Assembly (NCBI GenBank): GCA_026018925.1
Contig: JAKSZU010000016.1
Span: 57,169,575-57,233,574 of the forward strand
Reading direction: 5' to 3'
From: Tupaia tana
Taxonomy: Eukaryota; Chordata; Mammalia; Scandentia; Tupaiidae
DNA length: 64,000 nt
Position 1 is the stretch's first letter; every line of letters starts with the position of its first letter. This document shows positions 1 to 11,347 of this stretch, piece by piece. A program made the position numbers and the translations under genes. The notes beneath the pieces were generated by a model, which was not told the DNA's origin, ran no database searches, and was given only the letters and a program-made list of their open reading frames with translations.

Positions 1-1099
1 TCCAGGACATGATAGTTTAATGTGTCTCTACCATGTGTCCTCCCAAAGAAAAAAGTAGTGACTTTCTTTCATGGCTGCTAGCGAGGCCCTCTGAACATTC
101 TGATAGCAGAGGACTTTATGGCAATTGGGTTTCTCTGGAGAAATTTTGCTGCCTTTTAGAGGAGACCTGGTAGCTCCTGCATATCTTTATGGCCATGATG
201 AGAGACCAGCCCCTCCTCAAAGACTATCTCAGATCGTCAAGGGCATTTCATCTCAGGACCTGAAAGTCTGGCTTCCTAAGAGCTCCCTGAGCATGTTTGA
301 GTGAGTCATATCCAGGAAGGGAGATAAAATAGGTCTTAGAAGCACTTCAGTAGGTCGTTCTCCTCCCTCAGGGGGCCTGGCATGGGCTTCCAATGCAGGA
401 AAAGGGTAGCAGCAAGTCCTATGTGTGCACACATCTCTCTATACTTGGAGAAGAGGGAAGGGATGAACTGATTGGTGGTGGGAAGGAGGAGGGAGATGAC
501 AAGAGCTTTATGTGACTTTCAGGTTCTCAGAGGACTCCTACTGGATGATACCTCTGAATCCTTTGGAAAGAGTAATTTGTGTTTTTTCAGTGTTGCCAGG
601 TTTTAATTTCTCTGCCTAAAATGACTAAGGACAGAATGACTTGTTCATACTCTTAGATGACTCTGGCCCCAAGATGAAACCTAGGAGTGACTTTTGAGAG
701 TGGTTGATGATACGCCAGGTGGACAGAAGTTGAAGTACAGAGCACCCAGGCATTCTGCAGCTAATTAGCCTGGAAATGGCATCCAAGGGGTAGAGAGGTA
801 CTGGCTGTGGCGGATCCACTGCTGTGTTCGCATCTGGAGCACAATCAGGCAGGAGTGGTCCTTGTAGGGATCATACCAAGGAATCGGTAGCTCTCTGGAG
901 CAAGGAATGATTTGGCCAAGTAGACTTGCTCTTTTAAGTCTCCAGCAGGTCTTAAGATGCAAACTCTTAAGGAAGCAACTGAACAATGACATCTGGCAGC
1001 AGCATCGCAGAAAGGGGTGGATGAGACTCTATCACAAGAAAGTAGCTCAGGTGGGGTGTGAGGTGATAACTTCACCTTCTTTGTCAAGCTCTAAGACAG
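1..1099. other. unique noncoding sequence
   Basis: I see no gene, RNA or recognisable repeat here. Open frames are short, on both strands, and none resembles a known protein. GC content is moderate and there is no CpG clustering. Confidence 0.5.
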
Positions 1100-1278
1100 G
1101 ATGTTCTCAAAGTGTGGTCTCACACCAGCAGCAGCACCATCGCCTGGGAACTTATTAGAAATGCAAATTCTCAGGATCCACCTCAGACCTCCTGAGTCAG
1201 AAATTCTGAGAATGGGACTCAGGGATCTCTGTTTCAGCCAGTCCTCCAGGGAATGCCAATGTGCTTTGAGAAACACAG
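1100..1278 (-). mobile_element. MER20 hAT-Charlie DNA transposon copy
   Basis: The + strand reads the complement of MER20: an end like TTCTCAAAGTGTGGTCT, then CCTGGGAACTTATTAGAAAT, a central part with 'cagaaattctgagaatgggac', and 'gctttgagaaacac' at the far end. It is near full length (about 180 bp) and clearly diverged. MER20 is a eutherian-specific non-autonomous hAT element, which supports a placental mammal. Confidence 0.85.
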
Positions 1279-1344
1279 CTCTAAACAACACGTTCATGTT
1301 GACCACCATGTCCACAGACAGAGTAATAATTCTGGAAACCACGG

Positions 1345-1500
1345 TGAGGTGGAAACAGTAGGCAGCAGGAGACCTGGGTTCAAACTCTCCTCTTCTTTTT
1401 ACTTCTTAGCACTGAAATTTTCTGAGTTATATGATTTCATCATTTATAAAATGGGAATAACATGCCTCATTTCCATGGTTTCCACAAAGATAAAATTTAA
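1345..1500 (+). mobile_element. MIR SINE copy
   Basis: Shows the MIR order: 'gagacctgggttcaaac' (B-box side of the tRNA head), then the core region, then 'tcatttataaaatgggaata' and a run resembling 'cctcatttccatggtt'. It is old and diverged. Confidence 0.75.
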
Positions 1501-1502
1501 TT

Positions 1503-1655
1503 GAGGAGCCAGTGGTGGCATGATGGTTAAAGGCACCGGACTCCCACATGGCCAACCTTGGTTCAAGTCCTGGACCTAGTGGTCTATGTCTGGTCAAATT
1601 GGAAAATTTGGTAAGAAATAAAGTTAAAATAATTCTTTAACGACAACAACAAAAA
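1503..1655 (+). mobile_element. lineage-specific tRNA-type SINE, short form
   Basis: A tRNA-like head ('gtggcatgatggttaaaggc', then 'ccttggttcaagtcctgg' as a B box) is followed directly by 'aaataaagttaaaataattcttta'. The long middle domain seen in the full-length copies is missing. The CT-rich part is also nearly lost. Confidence 0.75.
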
Positions 1656-1734
1656 ATTAAATTGATGCCTTTACAAGTACTTTGTTAACCTATAGTGTTT
1701 CATACATAAGATGAAGCCTTTATGTTTATTGAAT

Positions 1735-1860
1735 ACCTAGCATTTTCCAGATAGAACTGAATACTGTAGTTTATTAATATAAGGTAAGTTGTCTTATTAT
1801 CCCAATTTCACACAAGAGTTTAAATGAAACAGTGTAGCTCATCTAATGCAGTTCTGCTTG
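1735..1860 (-). mobile_element. MIR-like remnant
   Basis: 'attgaatacctagcattttccag' followed by 'tattatcccaatttcacacaag' resembles the reverse complement of the 3' half of MIR. It is heavily decayed, so the boundaries are approximate. Confidence 0.4.
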
Positions 1861-2189
1861 ATTCCATATTGGCTTTGGTTTCACTGGTAGTCCATATTCT
1901 TAACTACCGTGTTTTTTTTCAGGTTTGCAATCTGGCTTTACCCTCACCTGTGGAGCTTTCAAAAAAATATGAAGATTTTGAGTCTGTTGATTTGATGTGA
2001 GGTGTGGCCACTGATGTTTCTTTAGAAGCTACCTGGTGTTTGTAATGTGTAGATAAAGTTGAAAACTGCTATGGATTGTGTATATACCACCACTCTACCT
2101 CTCTGATTAGAGGCTGGAAGTTGACACAGAGCTTGGTAAACTGTGGGCACTCAATACACGGTTAGTAGCTTTGTGAATTAGATTAAGTA
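1861..2189. other. unique noncoding sequence
   Basis: AT-rich sequence with no recognisable gene or repeat. Confidence 0.45.
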
Positions 2190-2367
2190 TTTTTTAAAAG
2201 AATTACTTATTTATTTTTATTTGTGATTATTATCTTTATTATTTTAATTTGACCAGAGAGAGAGAGAAAGGAAAGTAAGAAAGCAAGCTGCTAGGCCCAG
2301 GACTTGAACCGTGGTTGGTCATGTGGAAATCCAGCACTTTAAGTACCATGCCACCTGCTAGCCCTAG
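2190..2367 (-). mobile_element. tRNA-type SINE, short form
   Basis: Reverse complement of the short SINE form. The AT-rich tail is at 2190-2250, the GA-rich part ('gaccagagagagagag') is next, and the tRNA-like head ends near 2367 with 'ccacctgctagccct'. The B box is visible as 'ggacttgaaccgtggttgg'. Confidence 0.8.
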
Positions 2368-3229
2368 ATAAAGTATTTTAAAAATAGCATTCACTGCAAT
2401 TTTAACAGGTGTTCATTTTAGAAAAGTAAAAGAATATAGGAAACTGGAGGAATACAATGTTACCCATAATTCTGGAACCCCTTGTTGAGAGTCCTTAGGA
2501 GGTAGGAAGTGGTAGGCGTTGTTCTTCCCACATTAGAGTAAAAAAATGCAGACCCCAGGGAGGCTAAGTGATTTCTCTAAGTAAGGTATTTTGGGGGTTG
2601 GTTTGTATAGATGGTGGGCAAGGGGATAATAATGTAAATTTTGTACTTTGAGCTTTTGGATGGATATAGACAGATTCTGAAGCCATTGTGCTGTATCTGC
2701 TGATTACTACAAAGGAGCAAATTCAGGCTCTTTGTTAACTCCCTGGCAGACTGAGTGAGTGCTTCCAAATGTGATTTCCCTTCCTTCCTTTCTTTAGAAA
2801 TTACCTGAGCTAAAAAGTGAGGTGGGCCCAGGTTGTCATGTAGGCATTTTCCATTTCTAAGAGGAGAGGTGAGAAGTAGTTGTGACACTTGTAACCTGCC
2901 TTCTTTTTCTGAGGCTATGTAGAGTTGAAAATAAAGACACAAAAGTCTTGTGAGTTCTCCTATAGTACTTTCCTGGATGATAGGTTTGAGGGAGACCATC
3001 AAGAGTGTCAGACGTTTGTTACCAAGATTCAATCTTCCTCCCCAAACCCAAAGTAACAGTGAGCTTCAGTGATCCCCCTCATGTTAAAAAAAAAAAAAAA
3101 GATAATCCCGGCTCCACCACCAATCCTGCCCAAACCACAACACTCTGTAGCTTTTGTACGTGTCCCATCATAAAACCGTTTTCCCATGACTTCCTGAACA
3201 GTAAACCTCAGCTTGGGTACCAGTGAGTG
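2368..3229. other. unique noncoding sequence
   Basis: No gene seen. A 151-codon open frame on the minus strand (2577-3032) has no recognisable domain or flanking splice context and is probably chance. A short poly-A run lies at 3086-3100. Confidence 0.45.
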
Positions 3230-4010
3230 GAGCTTTCAGTTTTTAATGGACTGCAGCTGAAGCAAGTTCAAAAGTGCGAGGATTGTAAACTTCAGAACAA
3301 CTCTGCAAATGCCGCACACCATGGCAGAATGATTCAAGAGGCCAAACTTTGCCTCATCAAGTCAGAGAATTTTCTGCAAATGAACTTTTCAAGAATTATG
3401 CCGTCGTTGGCATTACAGTATTACACACATGCCTGTTCCCGATCACTCACTGGAACTTATTTTGTAGTTAACCTCCATAAAGGACTGTGCGAGCGAGCAC
3501 AGGCCTGTCACACACACATTATTTAGAAGCCCTTATTATTATTTTATTGCCAGTCCTTGACAGCTGAGGAAAAGCCAAGCGCTTTAATCTTTTTTTCCCT
3601 TTAGTTTACAGTGTAAGAGCTGCATGTAAGATGGATTTGATTAATATGTAACAGAGATGCAATTCTCTGTAAAATGTGCTGTACTTTAGCACCCTGGAAA
3701 ACAAACTGCATCACAATGGCTTAAATCTCAGTCCATTGTATTATATAGACATCATAAATAATAGAGAGCAGGCAGATATTGCTGCAGGCTTCATCTGCAT
3801 AACACATCTGAGCTCTCTATAATGTGTTCAACTTGTCACTTTTAGTACAGAAGAGAGGCAATAAAGCTAACAGCTGACTAACACACATCAGCCCTACTTC
3901 TACTTCCAGGGGGGTGAATGCTCATTAAGCCATCTTAGCCCTGACTTTTAAAATCCATAACTCTTACAAATGTAAAAAAGTTGCCACAAAAGATTAAGCG
4001 CATAATATAT
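3230..4010. promoter_or_regulatory. candidate conserved noncoding element
   Basis: Repeat-free AT-rich block with no codon-like structure. It contains dense developmental-enhancer-style cores: 'gatttgattaatatg' (3633-), 'tctgcataacacatctg' and 'ctaacagctgactaac' (E box CAGCTG). The lack of any SINE between 2.4 and 7.6 kb also suggests constraint. Conservation itself is inferred, not seen. Confidence 0.35.
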
Positions 4011-5093
4011 GTCAAAGTATAATTTTTCATACATCCCCCAACTACCACTCCCTGCTGCCGCCACTAGCACCACACCAAAATTCTTGTTTCCTTTATAGTC
4101 CTTTCACCCGAGGATAGAAAATTAAAAATCTGTTTTTCAGATAAAACCAAATGAAATATCATTTCCTCAGCATTGATAAGGGCTTAGGCAATTGCTTTTG
4201 AGTTTGGAGCGAATGAGCTGACCTTAGGAGGATTGAAACCTTTTTGCCCTCTCCAAGAATAGCTCAGAAGAAAGAGGGAATCAATCATCACCAGTTGGAT
4301 TTTGAGACAGGCTGCTAGGTCAGTCATAGCTGCCTTAATCATGCCCTTCCATTTACTTGCCTCAGTTTCCCTAGCGGGAACCAGAAAGGAAGAAATTGCT
4401 TCATTTCTGCTTCTCATGGACTGCGAGACTGAGTCAGTACAGTTTTGTGTGATCAGACTTGGCAGAGGTTTCAGAGTTTCTGTTGTGCTCTTCTGATTAG
4501 CTTTCTTGTGTTTTAGAGGAAAATTTGAAAACATTACAGTATGTCCTTTTCTGTAATGTTGGCTGAGCCTTTTTAAGGGATTAAAGTTGTCAGGCACAGA
4601 AGAAGAAAGAATGTTTATACTCTAACTCAGAGCAGATTTAACCCCACGGGATGCACTTTGGTGGCTAGGGGAGCATTGTGGTCTCTTTCTTGGGGAGGCT
4701 ATGATGTATATCATACATGGATGTATGTCTCATGACATTCATCTCTTTAGAAAATACACTTTAAAACATTTTTCTTGGTGCTCAGAAGAAAATAAATGGT
4801 TGATGGTGGCCCGGATGGTAGGAAGACAGGTTAGAAGAAACAGGAAATTTTTCCTAGCAGTTATAATTCTCTCAAGGGAAAAAGTTAGAGCCCCAGCACT
4901 TGACTCATTTAGAATGAACCAATCTCTGAAAAATAAATTCATAAGAAAAAGGAAGAAAGAAAAACAACTCTGCATAAGGTAGGGGTATTGGCATGGTAAG
5001 CTAATAGAAATTGGATGTGGTTGCAGAAATCCCATGATGCACTAGAGTAAAACACTATTTACTTCTCTGATTAGTTTAGAACTAGTGGTGTAC
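4011..5093. other. unique noncoding sequence
   Basis: No gene seen. The overlapping frames of 137, 93 and 98 codons on the two strands have no recognisable domains. A perfect short inverted repeat lies at 4530-4560 and is listed separately. Confidence 0.45.
4530..4560. repeat. perfect 10-bp inverted repeat (hairpin)
   Basis: AACATTACAG at 4530-4539 and its exact reverse complement CTGTAATGTT at 4551-4560 are separated by 11 nt. The arms are not part of any repeat I recognise. Confidence 0.7.
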
Positions 5094-5119
5094 GTGTGTG
5101 TGTGTGTGTGTGTGTGTGT
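5094..5119 (+). repeat. (TG)n microsatellite
   Basis: About 13 TG units with one interruption near the start (TACG). Confidence 0.95.
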
Positions 5120-5861
5120 ACAAGAGACAGACCAACTACTGAAACACAGGGGCTTTCATTGATACCAGTGGTGTTTGTGGGTGGGGATTGAAAGAAAGCT
5201 TGGTTCCCTTGGCTAGGAGTGTGGGCCTAGAACAGTAAAACACTTTTCCATGGTCACAATGACAGTTTGTTTTTGGAGAAAGTCATCGTTAAACTCTGAT
5301 GTGGGCTGTAGCGCTGCTACCTCAGGATTTTGTTGGTGTCTACCAGGCAGGCCCCAAAAGCTCAGCTTTCTACTGTTGGAGCCCAACTCTTCATGATTTC
5401 TACTGTTGGAGCCCAAGTCTTCATGATTTCTTGCCCATATTCTTGCAGAAGCTTCCAGTCTCGTTGCCCAGCCTCCTGGGTTTGTGATCTTTACCCTCCC
5501 ACACTGCAGCCAGTGTGGCCACATTATTGCTTGCCTCCCGGGCATACCATTTAAAGTCATCCATGATGGATTCTTTATCTTCTCCACCCCTAATCCCTTA
5601 CCTACCTTCCATTCCTCCTGGCTCCTGTCTTGCTAGTCCATTTGATGTTTTAGTCATACCCAGTACTTTCCCATCTCTATTCAAGCTGTTTCTCTGGCTC
5701 AGACCACTCTTTACCTCTGTACATTGAAGTTTTATCTCCATCCTTTAAGATGCGACATGAACCCAACCACCTCAGAAAGACCTGTAAGACCCCTGTTTGA
5801 AATGCATCTCTCCCATAAATCTTTATTATTATTTTATAAATATATATATATAGTGTGTACA

Positions 5862-5863
<2 letters not shown>
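5120..5863. other. unique or highly decayed repeat sequence
   Basis: No gene seen. The 5460-5810 part has a pyrimidine-rich, L2-like texture ('gttttatctccatccttta') but is too decayed to assign. A 30-bp tandem duplication lies inside at 5368-5427. Confidence 0.4.
5368..5427. repeat. 30-bp tandem duplication
   Basis: A 30-bp unit containing 'tactgttggagcccaa' occurs at 5368-5397 and again immediately after it at 5398-5427. There is one mismatch (aactc versus agtct region). Confidence 0.85.
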
Positions 5864-5901
<38 letters not shown>

Positions 5902-5920
5902 TAGAGAGAGAGAGAGAGAG
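5864..5920 (+). repeat. compound (TG)n-(AG)n microsatellite
   Basis: A TG tract (5864-5900) is followed after CT by an AG tract (5903-5920). A short TA tract precedes it at 5840-5852. Confidence 0.95.
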
Positions 5921-6029
5921 ACACCAGATAATTGAGTTAATTAGGCTCCTATTCAGACCATACTGACATCTTGGATCTGTGTGAAGCCTCTTAATTTTTC
6001 TCACTATCTCAGCCTGCTTCCCACCCCCC

Positions 6030-6900
6030 AGACACCCAGCCTAATGTGCTCAGTATGTAACCTTGTCAAATAGACAGCATTATTCCGTGGGTGTATTTAG
6101 TTTTTGTAAGTGATAATAAGCTATAAATCTTAGTTCTATTTTTTGTCACTGCACACTACATTTTTAAGATCTCTCCGGCCTGATAGATACACATATAGTT
6201 TGGTGCTTCCCTACTTAGAACACATTCCCTTAATGGCTATTTAAGTTTGCCCTCAACACCCACCCCCAAAACAGACACTATAGTCATCCTTGTACTGTGT
6301 CCAGTTATTGCATTACTCTATAATAATTTCTCTGTGATTTATCCCAGGAGGTAGTTCTGGGTCATGAGGCATACACAAATTAATGTCAATAACTATTACA
6401 TGTTGTTTCTCAGAATCGTATGAATTTTACCATCAACCTGCAATGCATGAGAGTTCTAATTTTCAGATGTCCTTGCCCACACTTACTGTTATCTACCTTT
6501 CTAATATTTGCCATTTTGCTTAGTAGAAAGTATTATAATGAACTGACCATTTTTCTGATTTAGAGTTTTTTGTATAATCTAACTATGGGTCATTGGCTAT
6601 GTTTGGACACCCAAATATTTTCTTCTAATCCATTAGCTACCTTTGTTAAAAGATCCTTAGTTTTCCTATAGTGAAACAAATACATTTTCTGATCTTACTT
6701 ATGTTCTGAGGATCTTATTTAAAAAGTGTTGCTCTGTCTCTAGCCCATAGACTTCATTTTACATATTCTTTTATTATCTTTATAGTTTCATTCTTCACCT
6801 TTAGGTCTTTATTTTACCCCATAAAACTATATAAAATTTATTGATTGGTTTTGAATTTGTCTCCAGTTGTGTCTTCAACCAGTTGTGAGTTCTTGGAAGC
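6030..6900 (-). mobile_element. old L1-type LINE fragment (ORF2 part)
   Basis: The + strand reads the antisense of an old L1. It has phrases typical of antisense ORF2 and its neighbourhood: a region like 'ggtagttctgggtcat', 'tccttgcccacacttactgtt', 'atttgccattttgcttagtag' and 'cacctttaggtctttatttta'. The reading frame is broken by many stops, and no start or end of a full element is present. Confidence 0.7.
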
Positions 6901-7029
6901 AATAATATATTTTCCATTGAAGCATCAACTGTCCCTAGCTTTACTCAGCTAACCCACTTAACAGTTTGTAGGGATGACAATCCTTCTGTCCATTCAGCAG
7001 AAGAGGTGTCCCTCCTCCTATCTAATGTC

Positions 7030-7675
7030 AAGTTTTTGTGTACCTGAGTTCCATATCCTGTCACATCCTACCTCTTCAGTGGTTTCTTCTTCCTTTTGCA
7101 AGCCCTATATCTCCCTCTCAGCACATAAGCATGCTTAAGGGTGTCCCTCTAAAGTATGACAAAATTACCCCACCTGTTACTCCTCGCTCCTCCTTTGGCT
7201 TCTTGTCTCCTTGCCCTAATCCCTTTCACGGCAGCTTCTCTATCCTTACCCATCAGTTGCACTGACCTGTCCTCACAGATTCTCAGTGATCGGTGCTTGT
7301 CAGGTTCAGGAGACATCTCCTGCACTCATAAGACCCACACTGGAAGGTATCTGAGACCTTGTGACTATCCTATCTGGTTTCATTTTTTTTTAATCCCTTT
7401 GTGATAGTTTTTTCCCCTTATCTTCCATGTCTATCAGCTCCAGTATCTCCTTAGGTGATTCCTTGCTGGCATAGGATCCACAATTTCGTTCTCACTCTCC
7501 CTGGCCGATTTTACCCACTCTCACAGTTCTCCTAACCACTTTTGGAATGGTGATGGTATTCAACTGTATCTCTATCCCATCCCTCTCCCTTGAGTTTCAG
7601 ACACATATATCCTGCAGCCAACAAGATTTCCCCCACCATATGCGGCTCATGGGCACCTCAAATTAGAAGTGTGCT
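7030..7675 (+). mobile_element. L2 LINE fragment, upstream part
   Basis: C/T-rich strand with L2 ORF-like phrases: 'cctctcagcacataag', 'ctctgacctgtcctcac'-like sequence near 7265, and 'gtttcagacacatatatcctgc' to 'gggcacctcaaattag' near 7595-7665. The last parallels the L2 stretch 'cacaggcacctcaaac'. It is split by the SINE at 7676-7937 and continues after it. Confidence 0.65.
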
Positions 7676-7937
7676 GGGGTCAGCAAGTGATGCCGTGGTT
7701 AAAGCGGGTAGATTCCCACATGGCCAGCCACGGTTTGAGTACCAAACCCAGTGACTTGAAAAATCACTCTGGGCACATGTATATGTATCCAGAATCCTGA
7801 GAAGAGAGTAGAGGACAAGGAAGTGTGGTGTGGTCATCCCCCATGGAGGGGCGATTTCTCACTTTCCCTCTCTCTATCTGTCTCTGTCTATCTCCTCTCC
7901 AGTGAGCACATGTGCCCTGTGGCAAATATCTAAAAAA
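7676..7937 (+). mobile_element. tRNA-type SINE, full-length form
   Basis: Complete copy: head 'ggggtcagcaagtgatgccg', B box 'cacggtttgagtacc', middle domain with the GC-rich 'catcccccatggaggggcgat', CT-rich tract, 'gtgccctgtggcaaa' and a short A tail. The target-site duplication AAGTGTGC is at 7667-7674 and 7938-7945. It is inserted in an L2. Confidence 0.9.
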
Positions 7938-7945
7938 AAGTGTGC

Positions 7946-8330
7946 CAAGCTGCACTCATCCTGTATGGGAAACTTTCGATCAAGTACCTGAAGAAGAGAG
8001 TTTTAGAGGGAACTTCAGATTCTTGTAGTTTAATCATCCTAAAATGCTAACTTTGTCACCCCCCCCCCTACAGAATAAAAGGCAGTCAACTTTGATTGTC
8101 ATTCTAGGCACTCCCAAACTGTCTCCCACTCATTCATTCTATGGCCAGGCTGACCTGACTTCCCCATTGATGTTTCATCTGCCTCCACTGAGGCAGTTAT
8201 TTGTGCTATTCTTTCCCCTGGAGGTCCCCTTGTGTGCCTCACGTCCAGAGTGTGTGATTCCTTCAAGATCTGCTTCAGTTGCGATCAGCTCCATGAAACA
8301 TCCCTCCCTTTGAAAGCTTCCATTGCCAAA
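7946..8330 (+). mobile_element. L2 LINE fragment, downstream part
   Basis: Continues the L2 after the SINE. The stretch 'ctattctttcccctggagg' and the following 'gattccttcaagatctgct' to 'ccatgaaacatccctcc' resemble the L2 3' region. A C9 run lies near 8060. Confidence 0.5.
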
Positions 8331-9099
8331 GCTTTTAGCCCCAAAGGGTTACACCGCCCTTGGGGCACAACTCCCTTGCGTCGTCCTTGCCTGGCTCTGT
8401 CTGCCAGTGGGTGTGCAGCAGACCTTGGCTGAGTGATGGGCCAAAAGCATTTCTCCTGTTCTTTGACTTCTTGAAGAGGCAGGTCTCCTGTCTCTCTTAA
8501 ATGCTGGTGGCTCTAATAGCTAAAGGAGAAAGTAAAGGCCACAGCCTGCCTCCAACGAGGGTTTGAATTATCTCTGGAGTTCTCTATTTATCCCAGCTTT
8601 CTCTCTGTGCCATTACCAAGATAATTGAGTTGGAAGTAGTAGTAGCATTTCCTTCATCTTCCTACAGGCTTGCAAGCATTCTTCACCCAGAGGGAAGGAG
8701 ATTAATTGACTCTCTTATCTTTCATTCAAATGAGGCTTCTGTGCTACTCATTCCTACCCTGCACCACCTGCCCCTATCCTCAGCCCTCCCAACTTCCTCT
8801 CATCCATTGGGAGCTGGCCAGGAGGAGGATGAGGAGGAGAGCACCTGAAGCTCTGCAGAGCTCCACCATCTCCACAGGTTCCTCTCTTCCCTCTTTCCCC
8901 CAAACATTCCCGACCTGGTACCACACAATTCAAGTGAGAGCTGTCACAGGGGGCAGAGCAGATCCAGCCGGCAGCAGCCCCAGCCACTGAACTCGCCACA
9001 CTCCGCCAGATGGTCTGGTGCAGCAACAGCCTTTCAGAATTAATAACTCTCCCTCCAGAGGGGCAGCTTCATTCAGGAACCATTTCACATTTTCCAGCT
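8331..9099. other. unique noncoding sequence
   Basis: No gene or clear repeat. The overlapping short frames on both strands around 8630-9026 look like chance frames in a GC-moderate stretch. Confidence 0.45.
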
Positions 9100-10340
9100 A
9101 AGTGTGGTTTTTTTCCCATAGTGTTTCCTGGGCGATCTCTTCTGGGCAGACCATAGGGCCTGCTCACGAAAGCAAGAGAAACGTCTCTTGCTCCCTCCAC
9201 CTTTCTTTGCCTTTGGCTTCTGACAGTGCAGCTTTTAATCTAGAAATTATGGTAACTTGTATGTGCATTTTGAGAGTATATCATTGCTGCATTTAATTAA
9301 CGGTTATTAGTGTTAGCGTACTGTGCTGTATTCTATGTCACAAATCATCAAGTCTCCCAGAGCAGTTATAGCAATTAAGAACTCCATCACACCTTCTGTA
9401 TAGTCATTTGGTACTTTTCCAGGTCTTTTCAAAACTGGAAATTACTAATCAAATCATTTCTGCTCTGTGCCTCAGTATCGTTTATTCCATTCCTAATGAT
9501 GTGCGACTTTTTTTTCTTTGGCCGTTAACAGAGGCATCCGTGCGTCTAACCCATTTCACACCACCGTCATGCTTTAGCGAGGCGATAATGAACTTGCAGA
9601 AGGAAATGCAGGCTTTGGTTCTCTTTTCAGAGCAGTGTCTTTCCTCTCCTGCTGTTGGGTGATTGAATTTTGAAACTGTAAAATGCATCGACAGACCTAC
9701 AAACCTGACTTGCCAGAGCCACAGCCATCACAGTTTAGCTTCAATTCAGAGCTCAGTGCGACTCCTGCCTGATCAATTTGTCATCCCTCTAAATGGAAAC
9801 TAATTACTTCCCAGGGAAAGATTGCAGGCAAATACCAGCCTTTGCATCAGCAGCCCTCTGCAGTGAGGTTAAGGCAAAGTCCATGGGGTTTCACCAAAGG
9901 GGCCATTTCCTTCTCTGTCTAAATAATGTCAGGAAGAATTTTTATTATTTAGAGCAGCAGTGAGCTTGCCATCACGTCCACTAAGGTCAACCGTCAAGAG
10001 TACATCTCACTTAATAGGTCACTTGGATGGTCCAAAGTCAAATGTCGGGGGCCATTCAACTGCCAGGTTTCAACAAAAACACCCTGGCAGGCCTTTGATG
10101 GTGTTTAGATGAGGATGAGCCAGCCTGCTGGCAGTGTAGGCCACCGCCTCCAGCCCCCCAAGGGGCTTCTCTTTTCCCCCGTGCCCAAGAACACTGCCCT
10201 GGAAGCATCCCCAGAATGACTGAATCATTGCCATTCGTGCGGCATCAAACAGACTGTGCCGCTGACAGCTGTAGGCCAGATTGACTTCGATGCGGTGCCA
10301 GGAGATCTGCGCAAGGCTGCTGCTCAAGGCCTGCATTAGT
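9100..10340. promoter_or_regulatory. candidate conserved noncoding block
   Basis: Over 1.2 kb free of any recognisable repeat, with retained CpGs in otherwise AT-rich context ('tagcgaggcgataatgaac', 'gttagcgtactgtg', 'gatgtgcgac'). Homeodomain-like TAATTA and ATTAAC cores occur ('catttaattaacgg', 'actaattacttccc'). It has no coding signature. This texture is typical of long-range enhancers; the function is inferred. Confidence 0.4.
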
Positions 10341-10345
10341 GCGAA

Positions 10346-10400
10346 GGCCCTGGCTCTGGGCAGCGGGGCTGGGACTGGGGCTGGGTCCAGAGCCAGGGCC
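10346..10400. repeat. 14-bp perfect inverted repeat with G-quadruplex-capable loop
   Basis: The left arm GGCCCTGGCTCTGG (10346-10359) and the right arm CCAGAGCCAGGGCC (10387-10400) are exact reverse complements. The 27-nt loop holds four runs of three or more G (GGGG, GGG, GGGG, GGG). This would form a very stable hairpin or cruciform and could form a G-quadruplex. Confidence 0.85.
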
Positions 10401-11347
10401 AGGCCAGCCAGCTCAGAGGCTGTTGAACAATCTGATCAGAGGAGGACCTTGCCAGTCCCTTACCTTTGCCCATGTTGGATGCTATCTGTTCTGGCTGTGT
10501 TGAGCTGTCAGGCTGGTTGTGTGGTTTGAGACTCAAGGCTGATCCTGCCACCTCTGTGCCTGGGCTGAGCTGCGTGGTCTTTAGGCTGGCCCTAGCATTG
10601 CCCAGTCTTGGACATTTTCCTAGCAGAATTCAGACAAGACCCAGGAGAGAGGTTTATTTGGTTCAGTAGCTGATTGGCTCCCTCTACGATTTGACTTGTG
10701 TTCCCCCACAATAGACCTCCCTCAGCATATGTAAAGGACCCCAAACTCAAAGCATTGCCCATCTCAGAGCTGCCTTCCTCTTCAGGACAGAGAGCTTTCC
10801 TGCTCATTCTTACCCACGTAGCAGTAACTCAGTGAGAAACACTGGATGGCTATAGGAGCTGGGAAGACCCATGGAATGTCTCTAGGCCTCAGCTTGCTTC
10901 ACTCAGCAACCCCTGAATGTGGCTGTGTAAGATGACCTCTGACAGCCATTCCAGCTCTCTGTGTTTATGTCTTCAGTCTCTTTGAAGAGTTGTTTGTGTT
11001 GAAGTACAATAAAAACCCAGAGAAGTAGCCACCTCAGCTTGACCAGCTTTGCTTCTAAGCGAGAAAGTGATGATAATGGCCTTTATAATTCCTTCACCCT
11101 TAATCTCCCCCACAAACTTAAGACAAGGCATCTTGGGTCACACCCTGGCTCTTCTCCTCTATGGTGTGTTTTCTGGGACTTGCACATTGGTAATCAGGTA
11201 AGAATAAGTAAATGGGAGAAAAGCTGGTTTTCTCTATTATACCCTTTCTTAACCTCTCTTCCATCCACCACCCTGTCCCTCTTCCCCTTCCTCTTCCCTG
11301 CTATTAGGAAACCAGGTGACATGGGTGGTCAAAGGATTGTGCTTGCA
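10401..11347. other. unique noncoding sequence
   Basis: No gene seen. Open frames up to 114 codons (11039-11383) have no recognisable domain, and the largest runs into the SINE at 11348. Confidence 0.45.

Noticed and set aside
2577..3032. 151-codon minus-strand frame
   Set aside because: No recognisable domain, no splice or promoter context, and ordinary composition for a chance frame.
6030..6900. Possible active LINE
   Set aside because: It is a decayed antisense ORF2 fragment with no intact frame or ends.
10340..10412. G-rich 10.36-10.41 kb tract as a small CpG island promoter
   Set aside because: It is G-rich but has very few CpGs and no transcription-start context.
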